Shown here one piece after another: positions 7,309 through 15,900 of a DNA stretch of 22,880 bases (positions within the stretch are counted from its first letter, which is position 1; each line of letters opens with the position of its first letter). Made by a program: the position numbers and the translations under genes. The notes under the pieces were generated by a model. The model saw only the letters and a list, made by a program, of their open reading frames with translations, ran no database searches and was not told the DNA's origin. The stretch lies in assembly GCA_964617665.1 (NCBI GenBank), contig CAZUAH010000199.1:1-22880 (forward strand). Reading direction: 5' to 3'. This DNA comes from JADHUC01 sp964617665 (GTDB taxonomy: Bacteria > Planctomycetota > Planctomycetia > Pirellulales > Pirellulaceae).

Positions 7309-8358
7309 CTATTTGTTCTCTTCTTCGCCGGCGGGGCGTTCGCGCAGTGCCTTGATCATCATTGGGATCACTTGCTTCACATCCCCGACGATGCCGTAGT
7401 TGGCTACCGAGAAGATGGGAGCGTCGCGATCCGTATTGATTGCGATGATCTTGGCCGATTCTTCCATGCCGGCACGGTGCTGTACCGCACCGCTGATACC
7501 GCAAGCCACGTACAACGCCGGCCGCACCGTTGTGCCAGTCTGGCCAACCTGGTGGTCCTTGCTGATGTATCCGCCATCCACCGCCGCACGACTGGCTCCG
7601 ACCGCTCCGCCAATGGCGCCGGCCAGTTCATGAATCAGGTGAAAGCTCTCTTTGCTTCCCACTCCGCCGCCGCCTGCCGCAATCACGCGGGCACCTTTCA
7701 GATTCACCGTGCGCTCTTCCACGTGGCGTTCGACAAGCTTCAGTGGCAAGTCGGCCGCTTCGATGGGGATGTCTTCGCGAATCACCTCGCCTGTGCGCGA
7801 TGTATCCGGATCCAGCATCGGCATTACGCCCTCGCGGACCGTCGCCATTTGTGGCCACATGTCGTAATTGACAATCGTGGCAACGATGTTACCACCGAAG
7901 GCAGGGCGAATCTGCAAAAGCAGCTTTTCGTGGACCTCTTTCGTACGCGGCTCGTTCACGTCCTTGATCTGCAAGTCGGTGCAGTCCGCCGTCATTCCAG
8001 CCCGCACCGCCGATGCGACGCGCGGTGCCAAGTCTCGGCCCACGTGTGTGGCTCCGTACAGCACGATCTGTGGCTCGTGCTTCTTGATCAACTCGATCAG
8101 TACTTTGGAGTACGAACTAGTCTGGAGATGAGCCAGCCGTTCGTTCTCGGTCAGATAGACGCGGTCGACGCCCTGCGCAAAAAGGCGTTTGGCGAGCGTT
8201 TCCACGTCGTGCCCTGCCAACACCGCGCCAACCTTGACGCCCAGTTCGTCGCCCAATTGGCGAGCCTTGCCGCACAGCTCCAACGCGACATCGTTCAACA
8301 CGCCGTCTTCTTGCTCGGCAAAGACCCACACTTCGCCCTGACGATTCACACTGATCAT
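7309..8358 (-). CDS. etfA: Electron transfer flavoprotein, alpha subunit
   Basis: This 349-residue protein is a canonical EtfA/FixB. The N-terminal alpha/beta domain (about 1-200) starts GEVWVFAEQEDG and contains YGATHVGRDLAPRVA. The C-terminal FAD-binding domain shows AAGGGGVGSKE, GASRAAVDGGYI, HQVGQTGTTVRPALYVACGI, SGAVQHRAGM and INTDRDAPIFSVANYGIVGD, the segments that contact FAD in this family. With EtfB it forms a cytoplasmic heterodimer that takes electrons from the downstream acyl-CoA dehydrogenase. Those electrons normally go on to an ETF:quinone oxidoreductase, which is not in this window. It lies 41 bases after etfB. The ATG at 8356-8358 has a weak GAGAAG about 11 bases upstream. 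Confidence 0.96.
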   Translation of the reverse strand: MISVNRQGEVWVFAEQEDGVLNDVALELCGKARQLGDELGVKVGAVLAGHDVETLAKRLFAQGVDRVYLTENERLAHLQTSSYSKVLIELIKKHEPQIVLYGATHVGRDLAPRVASAVRAGMTADCTDLQIKDVNEPRTKEVHEKLLLQIRPAFGGNIVATIVNYDMWPQMATVREGVMPMLDPDTSRTGEVIREDIPIEAADLPLKLVERHVEERTVNLKGARVIAAGGGGVGSKESFHLIHELAGAIGGAVGASRAAVDGGYISKDHQVGQTGTTVRPALYVACGISGAVQHRAGMEESAKIIAINTDRDAPIFSVANYGIVGDVKQVIPMMIKALRERPAGEEENK

Positions 8359-8399
8359 GATTTACTGTCTTCTCAAAAAGTAGAGATATCTCTGTGGGG

Positions 8400-9326
8400 T
8401 TAGCCCAGAGTTCGATCCACCACCAACTCCTGAATCAACTGCGCTATACCTTCTTCGGTTGGCGAAATATCTTTGTAGCCTTCTTTGGTCAGAACAATGG
8501 ACTGAATGCGGAACACTTTCGTCGGTGATCCGGACAAGCCGCACCGATCCAGATCGGCGCCGATGCGATCCAGGTCCCATTGTTCCATCACCAAATCGCG
8601 TTCGGCCAGTTGGGCCACGCGACGTTCGGTCTCCGCTTGGCGGTCCTCGTCCGAGGCGTCGGGCATCTCTTTGCGCACGTCGCCTGCTACTTCAAGCGGT
8701 ACGCGAGCCCGTTTGTGCCACATGACTCGTTTGGCGGCTGCGGGCCGAGGCTCGTTCGCCGTGTCGATCACGGTGATAAGGGCCGGCAGCTTGGCCTCGA
8801 CGATTTCCCATCCATTGCCCACGTTGCGGCGGACTACAACGGAGTCTTCTTTCGCCCTGATCAGTTCTTCCAGGTAGGTGATCTGCGTGACACCCAGTTT
8901 CTCGGCACACTGCGGGCCGACCTGAGCAGTGTCCCCGTCGATGGCCTGCCGGCCGCAGAAGACGAAATCGAATTTGCCGTAGGTCTGGCCGATCGTTTTG
9001 ATCGCCTGTGCCAGGATGTAGCTGGTCGCGAGCGTATCACTTGCCGCCGCACGGCGATCCGTCAGCAGGATGGCGCGATCAGCCCCTCGGTAGAGGCATT
9101 CACGTAGCACCTCGCCAGCCTTGGGCGGGCCCATGCTCAGGGCCGTGACGGTTCCGCCGTACTGGTCTCGTACGGCCAACGCGGCCTCTAACGCATTCAG
9201 GTCCTCGGGATTGAAAATCGCCGGCAGTGCGCCACGATTGACCGTCCCGTCCTCTTTCATTGCTTCGGCCGTAACGTTGGCCGTGTCTGGCACCTGCTTG
9301 ACGCAAACGACACTATGGTAAGTCAC
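8400..9326 (-). CDS. etfB: Electron transfer flavoprotein, beta subunit
   Basis: This 308-residue EtfB/FixA homologue is the first gene of the operon. It starts with GTG at 9324-9326, giving MTYHSVVCVKQVPDTANV; GGAG lies 9 bases upstream. Family motifs are FNPEDLNALEAAL, TALSMGPPKAGEVLRECLYRG, ADRAILLTDRRAAASDT, DFVFCGRQAIDGDTAQVGPQ and PALITVIDTANEPR. The C-terminal part after about residue 215 is longer and more charged than in the common ~250-residue subunit. EtfB binds AMP in standard ETFs, or a bifurcating FAD in the FixAB/CarDE type. The sequence alone does not settle which, though the length and the tight linkage to an acyl-CoA dehydrogenase leave bifurcation possible. Confidence 0.96.
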   Translation of the reverse strand: MTYHSVVCVKQVPDTANVTAEAMKEDGTVNRGALPAIFNPEDLNALEAALAVRDQYGGTVTALSMGPPKAGEVLRECLYRGADRAILLTDRRAAASDTLATSYILAQAIKTIGQTYGKFDFVFCGRQAIDGDTAQVGPQCAEKLGVTQITYLEELIRAKEDSVVVRRNVGNGWEIVEAKLPALITVIDTANEPRPAAAKRVMWHKRARVPLEVAGDVRKEMPDASDEDRQAETERRVAQLAERDLVMEQWDLDRIGADLDRCGLSGSPTKVFRIQSIVLTKEGYKDISPTEEGIAQLIQELVVDRTLG

Positions 9327-9570
9327 GGTAGGAGACTCCGACTAATCTACCACGAAAATGGGACCGGCACCGATACCTAAAACTCGGCACCCGTCCCGTT
9401 TCCACGCGCTGGGGCGAAATAGACCTCTGATGGTTCCTGAGCCAAGAGCCGAATTATGAGCGACGGGCACCGATGGGGTCAATACCGTCCGACTGCCGAA
9501 TGTTGCCGATGGCATTCCACAAGAAATGGTGGTATAGGTAATGCCGTTGGTGGGCATTGCACGTCACCCG
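9327..9570. promoter_or_regulatory. etfB upstream region with imperfect palindrome
   Basis: This 244-bp gap lies between the stop of the POTRA protein gene and the GTG of etfB, and must carry the etf operon promoter unless there is read-through. An imperfect inverted repeat is at 9354-9402 (arms 9354-9373 and 9384-9402, about 14 of 18 pairs, 10-base loop). A third, direct copy of its core, GACGGGCACCGAT, is at 9462-9474. A further 6-bp hairpin, AATGCC and GGCATT, lies at about 9540-9558. A 71-codon frame here looks fortuitous. I cannot identify a clear -10/-35 pair. Confidence 0.4.
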
Positions 9571-12033
9571 TCACCGCAGCCCCACGCGGACCGAGTTTCG
9601 ATCGCGTAGACCTCGGAGTTGGGATTCGACCACCTGCTTGAAGCCCGCATCCCAGCATCGGTCCAGAGCCGCGCGAATCGCCTGCTCGGTTGTCCGGCTG
9701 TCATCCTTCTGCAACTCGGCTGCAAATGCCTTGAAACACAGTCCGTATTCGTCCGGGAGACCGTCGACGATTCCTCGGACCTCATCAGGATCCAGTTCCC
9801 GTAGGAGTATCGACGCTTGACGCAAGCACGCGCCTACTACGAATCGCTGATCCAGCAGCGGTTCGTAGTCCTTGCGGAAATCCGCTGCGTCGGTGGACCT
9901 AAGACCACGTGAGGCAAACAGTTGCGTCATGCGAGGCTGGATTCTCTCCAACAGCGCGCCAATTGCCAGATAACACACCGGCCCGAAGTCATGCGATTCG
10001 TGGAAGGCCTGCAATTGTGGTCCTGTGTATTTCCCTTTGCCGGCGACTGTGAATCCGGCTTCACGCCAAACCGTCCACGGCCACGAATTGCGAGGAAACA
10101 GGTCGTCGCCCGCCGCCACCGCCAGCCGGGCGTACACCGCGACGGAATTGAGTTGATTGTCGGCTGGCGAGATGTTCGTGGGGATATCGAATTCTGCGTC
10201 CTTCTCGTCTTGGGGCTGCGTGACCAGTTCGTCGATCGGCTTCAACGCACCCGCATCGAGCGATTTCCGTGCGAGTCTTAGAGGCTTCAGTTGACTCTTA
10301 ATGGCATCGAGTTCCTTCTTGGACGTCTTTGACTCGTAGAGCCGTGCAACTACTTCGTCCAGAAGCTCGGAGATCACTTCTTCGCGACAGAAGAAGGCGA
10401 GGAACGAACTGACTGGCCGGCCGGAGTCGAAAGCGTTTTCCAGTCCCCTTGTGCGTTTGCGGATCTCCTGCAGGCGTTGATCGAAGGCTCCCTTGCGGAA
10501 TGTCACCTCGATCGCGTCGTGATCTCCTTCACGGCAGCTTAGCAACGCACCGCTGGCCTCGCCGATTTGCCATCGTCCGCGATCGCTCAAAACGGTCAGC
10601 GTACCGCCGTCCCATTGACACTTCGCGTTGTGCGCGTGGGCCTTGGCTATGGCTGCGGCGGGCTGCAGATTGATCGAGCCCGTAAACGGGCATCCCGAAC
10701 CTGATTCGCGATCGCTGCGGATCGGGAGCCCAAAATTGAACGTGAAAGGCCTCTCTCGAGCTTCGGGGCCCGTATTCATCCTGAGTTGGATCTTGGCCTC
10801 AACCTCGCCCTGCGGCGTTCGCGCCTCCAACTTCACCGAGGCAGTCGCCGGGTAAAAGCCGACAACATCCTTCGATGCGACGACAGCGAGCGGTCCGTGC
10901 GGACCTTCGGACTGCGGCCAGAACATCGCCAACACACCTTCGCTGGGGGCAAGCACGAATTCGACTGCCCAGTCGGCGGGCTTCACCTGCAAGATCATGT
11001 CTCCCTGCCAGCGGTCGGGGTTGGCCAGCCACTCGCGCAGCTTCAGAAGGACGTTCTCTTCCCGGGAGAGCGGTTTGTCGATTGGCGGCGCGAAGGGCGA
11101 TTCCGTCACCTGAATGCGCAGCTTCACGGGATCGTCTGGGGACTCAGGAGGAACCGGCTTGAGTTCGTAGTCGCTATATCGGCCGGAGCGCCACAACTCG
11201 TATTCGATCCGCGTCTGTTCTGCACGTGTCAGTAAAGTCCCTTTCTTCAGATTCAGGTACTCGAGGATAGCTTCTTTCGAGTCGCGTTTGTTGCCGATAA
11301 TCTCGATTTCGTCCAGCGATGCTTTCGGCCCTTCGTCTTCCAGGTGAACGACCAGATCGGCCGTTCGTGTCTTGCTATTGGATTTCAGGTCTATCCGAAA
11401 CTTGGCAAAGCGGAAGCCCATGTCCTCCAGGGCGTACTTGACTTTCCGTGCCGTCCACTCCATCGTAACTGGCGCCAAACGTACAGGGTCACCAGATTCC
11501 CAAACGGGCGACTCAAGTTCTACGCCCTTTCCATCGCGGTCCTTCCATTCGGCGTGATCTCCGTCACCCGGCCCGAATGCCAGCTTGACCGCCTCGCGAG
11601 GCGGATACGGTTTCGTCAATCGTTCGGTCAGACGATCAACGGGGACTTTCGCCGCACCTTCCACTCGCACGCTGCCTGCGACATAGCCGGGACCTTCGCG
11701 TACGACGGCCCGAAGTCGCTGGCGCTCCCGGTCCAGGTGGACTTCGACCACGGCCTCGGCGAATCCCTCGTTCAGGAGTCCCGCAAGCAGTCTTTCTCGC
11801 ACCACCGCTGGCAGATCGCTCAATGGTGCCAACGGATGGCCGGCCAGCAGAGCGTCGAAATCTCCGCGCAATTCATCCCTGATTTCTTCGGCGGTGAAGG
11901 ACGCCACTCCCTTGATTTCGAGACGCGAAAAATCGCCAAATCGGCCGACAAGCTCTTTGTCCGCGGCCAAACTAGCCGACAGCAGGCCGGAGAGAACCAC
12001 CAGACCGAAAAACACACGAACGCCCGTCACCAT
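9571..12033 (-). CDS. Secreted protein with POTRA-like domains and no visible beta-barrel
   Basis: This 820-residue protein starts at an ATG with AAGGAG 7 bases upstream. MVTGVRVFFGLVVLSGLLSASLA is a type I signal peptide (cleavage near 23/24). About three POTRA-like units follow. Unit 1 is about residues 34-110 (LEIKGVASFTAEEIRDEL). Unit 2 is about 112-250, interrupted by a charged insert (SVRVEGAAKVPVDRL). Unit 3 is about 250-327 (IEIIGNKRDSKEAILEYL, then GTLLTRAEQTRIEYELWRSG). In BamA/TamA/ShlB families POTRA repeats precede an outer-membrane barrel. Here about 330-560 is beta-rich but has no obvious barrel strands, 570-820 looks helical, and the C-terminus (VRVGLR) lacks an aromatic end signal. 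It diverges from the ECF sigma gene. It could be a periplasmic scaffold; the assignment to POTRA is by motif only. Confidence 0.75.
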   Translation of the reverse strand: MVTGVRVFFGLVVLSGLLSASLAADKELVGRFGDFSRLEIKGVASFTAEEIRDELRGDFDALLAGHPLAPLSDLPAVVRERLLAGLLNEGFAEAVVEVHLDRERQRLRAVVREGPGYVAGSVRVEGAAKVPVDRLTERLTKPYPPREAVKLAFGPGDGDHAEWKDRDGKGVELESPVWESGDPVRLAPVTMEWTARKVKYALEDMGFRFAKFRIDLKSNSKTRTADLVVHLEDEGPKASLDEIEIIGNKRDSKEAILEYLNLKKGTLLTRAEQTRIEYELWRSGRYSDYELKPVPPESPDDPVKLRIQVTESPFAPPIDKPLSREENVLLKLREWLANPDRWQGDMILQVKPADWAVEFVLAPSEGVLAMFWPQSEGPHGPLAVVASKDVVGFYPATASVKLEARTPQGEVEAKIQLRMNTGPEARERPFTFNFGLPIRSDRESGSGCPFTGSINLQPAAAIAKAHAHNAKCQWDGGTLTVLSDRGRWQIGEASGALLSCREGDHDAIEVTFRKGAFDQRLQEIRKRTRGLENAFDSGRPVSSFLAFFCREEVISELLDEVVARLYESKTSKKELDAIKSQLKPLRLARKSLDAGALKPIDELVTQPQDEKDAEFDIPTNISPADNQLNSVAVYARLAVAAGDDLFPRNSWPWTVWREAGFTVAGKGKYTGPQLQAFHESHDFGPVCYLAIGALLERIQPRMTQLFASRGLRSTDAADFRKDYEPLLDQRFVVGACLRQASILLRELDPDEVRGIVDGLPDEYGLCFKAFAAELQKDDSRTTEQAIRAALDRCWDAGFKQVVESQLRGLRDRNSVRVGLR

Positions 12034-12290
12034 AACGCACTCCTTCCGTGACAGAGGGGCTCCTTTGTTCAGATCTGGTGAATCTACCTAATCCAGGAAC
12101 TCTAGGGCAACATTGAAATGCAGCGGGTTACGGCGGTTCGTAGGCGAGTGGGCCTTTGATAGCTGCACACGACCGCTGCCGCGGAATAAGATGGGCACGC
12201 CAACTCGTGTAGAAGCATGACCGTCGTTCTAGCGACAAGGATTCCGGAAAAACTCGCATTTCCCCCTAATAAAGTCCCGCGAGATTCGTC
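12034..12290. promoter_or_regulatory. Divergent region between the POTRA gene and the sigma factor gene
   Basis: This 257-bp region must hold the promoters of both divergent genes, and is where an autoregulated ECF promoter would be expected. A plus-strand GGAACT (about 12096-12101) resembles the GGAAC-type -35 of many ECF sigma factors. No convincing matching -10 follows at 16-17 bases, so I do not call it a promoter. I see no coding sequence or hairpin of note. Confidence 0.35.
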
Positions 12291-12842
12291 ATGGTCAATG
12301 AAGGCCGATTTGCCGGTGAATCAATGGAAGGCCGCGACAGCATGGAACATGGCCGCTGGATCGAGACCGTTGTCGAGCGGTACGAGGGGCGACTTCTGCG
12401 CTATGCAAGCCAGATCACCGGCGATGTGGACCGCGGGCGCGACGTGGTCCAGGACACGTTCTTGCGTCTTTGCAGAGAGTCGCCATCCAACGTCGACGGC
12501 CATTTGGCCGAGTGGCTCTACACGGTTTGCCGAAATCGTGCTTTGGACGTGCGTAAGAAGGAGAAACGCATGCAGACGATGACTGACGAGCAAAGTGCCA
12601 CGCAGCCGAGTCGCGAGCCGTCTCAGGCGGACTCGGCCGAGACGCAGGACACATCCAGGCACGTTCTGCAGCTTGTCAACGGGCTGTCGGACAATCAGCG
12701 CGAGGTCGTGCGGCTGAAATTCCAAAACGGGCTCAGTTACAAGGAAATCAGCCGAATCACCGAACTATCGGTCAGTAACGTGGGCTATCTGATCCACACA
12801 GCGATCCGGAAATTGCGTACCGAATTAGGTGTGCAGGGCTAG
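12291..12842 (+). CDS. ECF-type RNA polymerase sigma factor
   Basis: This protein of at most 183 residues has two sigma-70 domains. Region 2 (about 20-92) has RYEGRLLRYASQITGDVDRG, DVVQDTFLRLCR and LAEWLYTVCRNRALDVRKKE, which bind core polymerase and the -10. Region 4 (about 128-178) has LSDNQREVVRLKFQNGLSYK, EISRITELSVSNVGYLIHTA and IRKLR, the helix-turn-helix for the -35. There is no region 1 or 3, as expected for an ECF. The start is uncertain: ATGs at 12291, 12324 and 12342 are all possible, and the last has GGAAGG 10 bases upstream. The next gene, 94 bases downstream, begins with an anti-sigma-like segment, so the two probably form a regulatory pair. ECF group not determined. Confidence 0.92.
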   Translation: MVNEGRFAGESMEGRDSMEHGRWIETVVERYEGRLLRYASQITGDVDRGRDVVQDTFLRLCRESPSNVDGHLAEWLYTVCRNRALDVRKKEKRMQTMTDEQSATQPSREPSQADSAETQDTSRHVLQLVNGLSDNQREVVRLKFQNGLSYKEISRITELSVSNVGYLIHTAIRKLRTELGVQG

Positions 12843-12865
12843 CTACGTCTAGTTCTAGTCAGTTC

Positions 12866-12895
12866 CTGGTTCCCAAGCTCCAGTTCGGGAACCAG
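12866..12895 (+). repeat. Palindromic hairpin between sigma and anti-sigma genes
   Basis: A perfect 9-bp stem, CTGGTTCCC (12866-12874) and GGGAACCAG (12887-12895), can extend inward through AGCT/AGTT with one mismatch and a G-U pair. No T-run follows. The shape is that of a REP-like element; from memory, palindromes of the form GGTTCCCAAGCTCCAGCTTGGGAACC are scattered in planctomycete intergenic DNA. Between the two genes it could reduce read-through or set different mRNA stability for sigma and anti-sigma. Confidence 0.7.
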
Positions 12896-12921
12896 TAGAG
12901 CGAGAGACCTTGGAAAAAGAC

Positions 12922-12928
12922 GAGGGGG
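12922..12928 (+). promoter_or_regulatory. Ribosome binding site that decides the anti-sigma/VWA start
   Basis: GAGGGGG lies 8 bases before the ATG at 12937. The frame is open further upstream to a TTG at 12910, but that codon has no comparable site, and the anti-sigma-like segment begins directly after the ATG. Confidence 0.55.
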
Positions 12929-12936
12929 AAACGATC

Positions 12937-15900
12937 ATGCTCGACAAAAACGATCCCAAACTCACGGCATACGCACTGGGCGAGTTGGATGAAGCGGAAG
13001 CCCGGTTGGTTGAAGCCGAACTGGAAGGTTCGCAAGAGTTGCGCGACGAGGTGGATGCCATCCGCCGCACTTCGTCGTTGTTGTCCGAGCATCTTGGCGG
13101 CGAACCATGCCCCGAATTGACGGGCGAACAACGAGAAGCGATTCGCCAGGAATCAAAGATTGTGGCATCTCCTCCGCCCGCGATGCCGGGAGAAGGCGAT
13201 CGCGTACCCGGGCGCCGGTTCCTCGTGACTTCCGTGGCCATCGCTGCCACGTTGCTGCTCGCCTTTCTCGTGGTTAGCGGGCACGTTCCGTTCATTGACG
13301 TCGCCCAGAACGACGAAGCTCCCATGGTGACGGTGTTACCAGAGGATGAAGACGCCAAGATGGCCAGGAGATGGTCTGGGGTTGGTCCCGGCTACGAAGC
13401 CAACTCCCCGTCGAGCAACGTGACTATGCCACAGGCCTCCGTGCCCGCACTTGACGAGCCATCACTTGACTTTGGCCCCGCAGACGAAGGGGAGCTGTCT
13501 GTGGACGCGGATGAGTGGACTGAAACGATCGTAGAAGAAGCGATGTTAGAAACGGAAGCGAGTGACGACGACTTCCGCAACGAGATCGGTTCTTACACAG
13601 GCACTCCGCTCCATGGCCGCGGGACAGGATCGTCTGCCGGTCCAGCCCCCACGGGAGTCCGCCTTGGACCATCCCGACCGCCGGCCGTGACGGAAGGATT
13701 GGGCGACGGCGAAGAAGGCCGGCCAAGCTCGTCCTACATGAACAGAAGCGACTCGTACAGTGCGACGGTAGCCGACGATCCGGCCACGACACCATCTGAA
13801 GAGCCAAGCACGGCTCCCGAGAGTCCCTATGGGGGTGCTTACTCGCCGAGCGGCGGGCAGGCCGAGGGCGACCTTGGCCATCCACCGATCCCGGCATCTG
13901 GACGGACACGCCCGGCAACGGCGGAAAATCCTGGTTGGCGACGCGGAGACGACAGCGCGGACTCATCGCGTCCAATGCCCAGTGGGGGCGACGTGGCGGG
14001 TCGGAGCGATTACGAGGCCACAGCGCGGCGGTTATTGAGTGAACAGAATCGGGCCGCCGCGGAAGACCGCCAGATGCTATTGGAGGAACAGGGAGAAGTC
14101 AGTGAAGTCGTTCGGTCAGTAGAACGCCTGCCTAGCATGAGGCCGCAAGATGCAAGCAGCGGAGCACCCGACGAACTTCCGAGCGTTCTAACGGAGCCGC
14201 TTCCGTTAATCACAATTCACAGCGAAATACCAGAAGGAGAGGACGGTGAATCTGACGCTGTCGCTCTTCGCGGACGCGGCGCTGGGGAAGAGCCTGGTGA
14301 TCGACCTGCGCCGGGAAAGGACGGACAGAGCGGCCAAGGGCAATCAACAGAGAGTGGCGAGAAGAGCAACGAGCGTCGGCCCCCAAGAAAGCCCGCTTCC
14401 ACGTGGCGGCGTGCCAAGGCCACGCCAAATGCCTCGCGGTTGATGATTGGCGATCATGACGACCTGCCCATGGAAGGCATGCAGGTGAACGTGATGGTCG
14501 ACGGGTTCCGCGCTCGCGTGTTAATGGACCTGTACTTCTACAACAATCGCGCCCAACAGTTGGAAGGCTCGTTCAAGCTGCGTTTGCCCAACGAAGCGTC
14601 CCTGTACTACTTCGCCTTTGGGCAAACTACCTTCGAGTATCGCCCCATGGTCGACAGCTTGGCATCCAAGGGTTTTCTGACAGCCGAAATGGTCCGCGCC
14701 AGCGGCACCGGGCCACAAGAGATCTTCAAGGCTCGCAGCGCCACGTGGCGTGACGTGAAGGAAGCTCGCGTTGTGCCACGCGAAAAGGCTGCCCACGCGT
14801 ACAGCGAAGTCGTACGCCGCCGCGTCGACCCGGCGTTGGTCGAATGGTCTGGCGCTGGCGTGTTCAATGCCAAAGTGTATCCGCTGATGCCCAACAAGTT
14901 GCACCGAATCGTCGTTGGCTATGACGTCAATCTGCGGCAGGATGGAGATGACTTGGTCTACTCGCTGGATCTGCCGGAAGACCTGTCCGAATGCAAGGTC
15001 GACGTGGACGTTTCCGCATTGCCAGGAGCGTCCGCCGAGGTTACCCCAGCGACGCGTCCGTTTGTTTCCGGCGGCCGAGCGTTCTATCACTTTGACGATC
15101 CTGCCGACAAGTCGATTCACGTCCGGTTCAACGATGCCGGCACAGTCTTGCTGACCGGTGGCGACGACAGCACTGGCCAGTACTTTGCCTCGCGGATCAC
15201 GCCAGATCTTCCCACTGGCGAAAACCAAGCCGGTTCGTCGCACGCGATCTTTCTGGTCGACACGTCGCTCAGTTCAAATCCAGACAAATTCAACGTCTGG
15301 TTGAAGATGCTGGAAACGGCCCTGGAGAAGAACCGCGATTCGATCCAGCAGTTTGCCGTGCTATTCTTCAATGTCGAATCGCACTGGTGGCAAACCGGCT
15401 ACACGAAAAACACGCCAAAGAACGTCCGAGACCTGCTGAATTACACGACGACGCTTTCTCTGGAGGGCGCCACCGATCTGCGTCAGGCATTGGCCGAGGC
15501 GAATGCGCCCCAGTGGCAACGCAGTAGCGAAAAGACGCCCACGCCCGACTTATTCCTGCTCAGCGATGGTGCGGTTACTTGGGGCGAGACGGATATCAAC
15601 CTGATCGCTGCGGCCTTGAAATCCGGTAACGCTGGAACGCTATTCGCCTACCAGACTGGCTTGACGGGCACGGCCATCAGTTTGCTGGAGCGTTTGGCTC
15701 GCGAAAGCGGCGGCTCCGTGTTCTCGGTTACCAGCGAGCGAGAGGTGGAAGCGGCTGCCACGGCCCATCGAGCTCGACCGTGGCGTCTGCTGAACGTTTC
15801 GATTGACGACACGACCGACCTGCTTATCGCCGGAAGGCCGCGTTTCGTGTATTCGGGACAGTCGCTTCTGATGGTCGGCCGAGGCCAACCGCAGCCCGAG

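Noticed and set aside
7372..8403. 343-codon plus-strand frame across etfA
   Set aside because: It lies opposite a gene with strong family motifs. Long antisense frames are expected here from codon bias, and the translation has no recognisable domain.
5531..9326. The operon as part of a nitrogen-fixation FixABCX set
   Set aside because: There is no FixC or FixX, and the partner gene is an acyl-CoA dehydrogenase, so a fatty-acid or amino-acid catabolic ETF fits better.
9342..9557. 71-codon minus-strand frame upstream of etfB
   Set aside because: It lies over the palindromic leader, has a composition shaped by the repeat, and lacks a good ribosome binding site.
12096..12125. GGAACT as a -35 of an ECF-dependent promoter for the sigma gene
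   Set aside because: No matching -10 is seen at the expected distance, and a 6-base match is likely by chance in 257 bp.
14521..15243. 240-codon minus-strand frame inside the VIT/VWA gene
   Set aside because: It is opposite the VIT domain coding region, whose translation matches the family; the antisense product has no recognisable motif.
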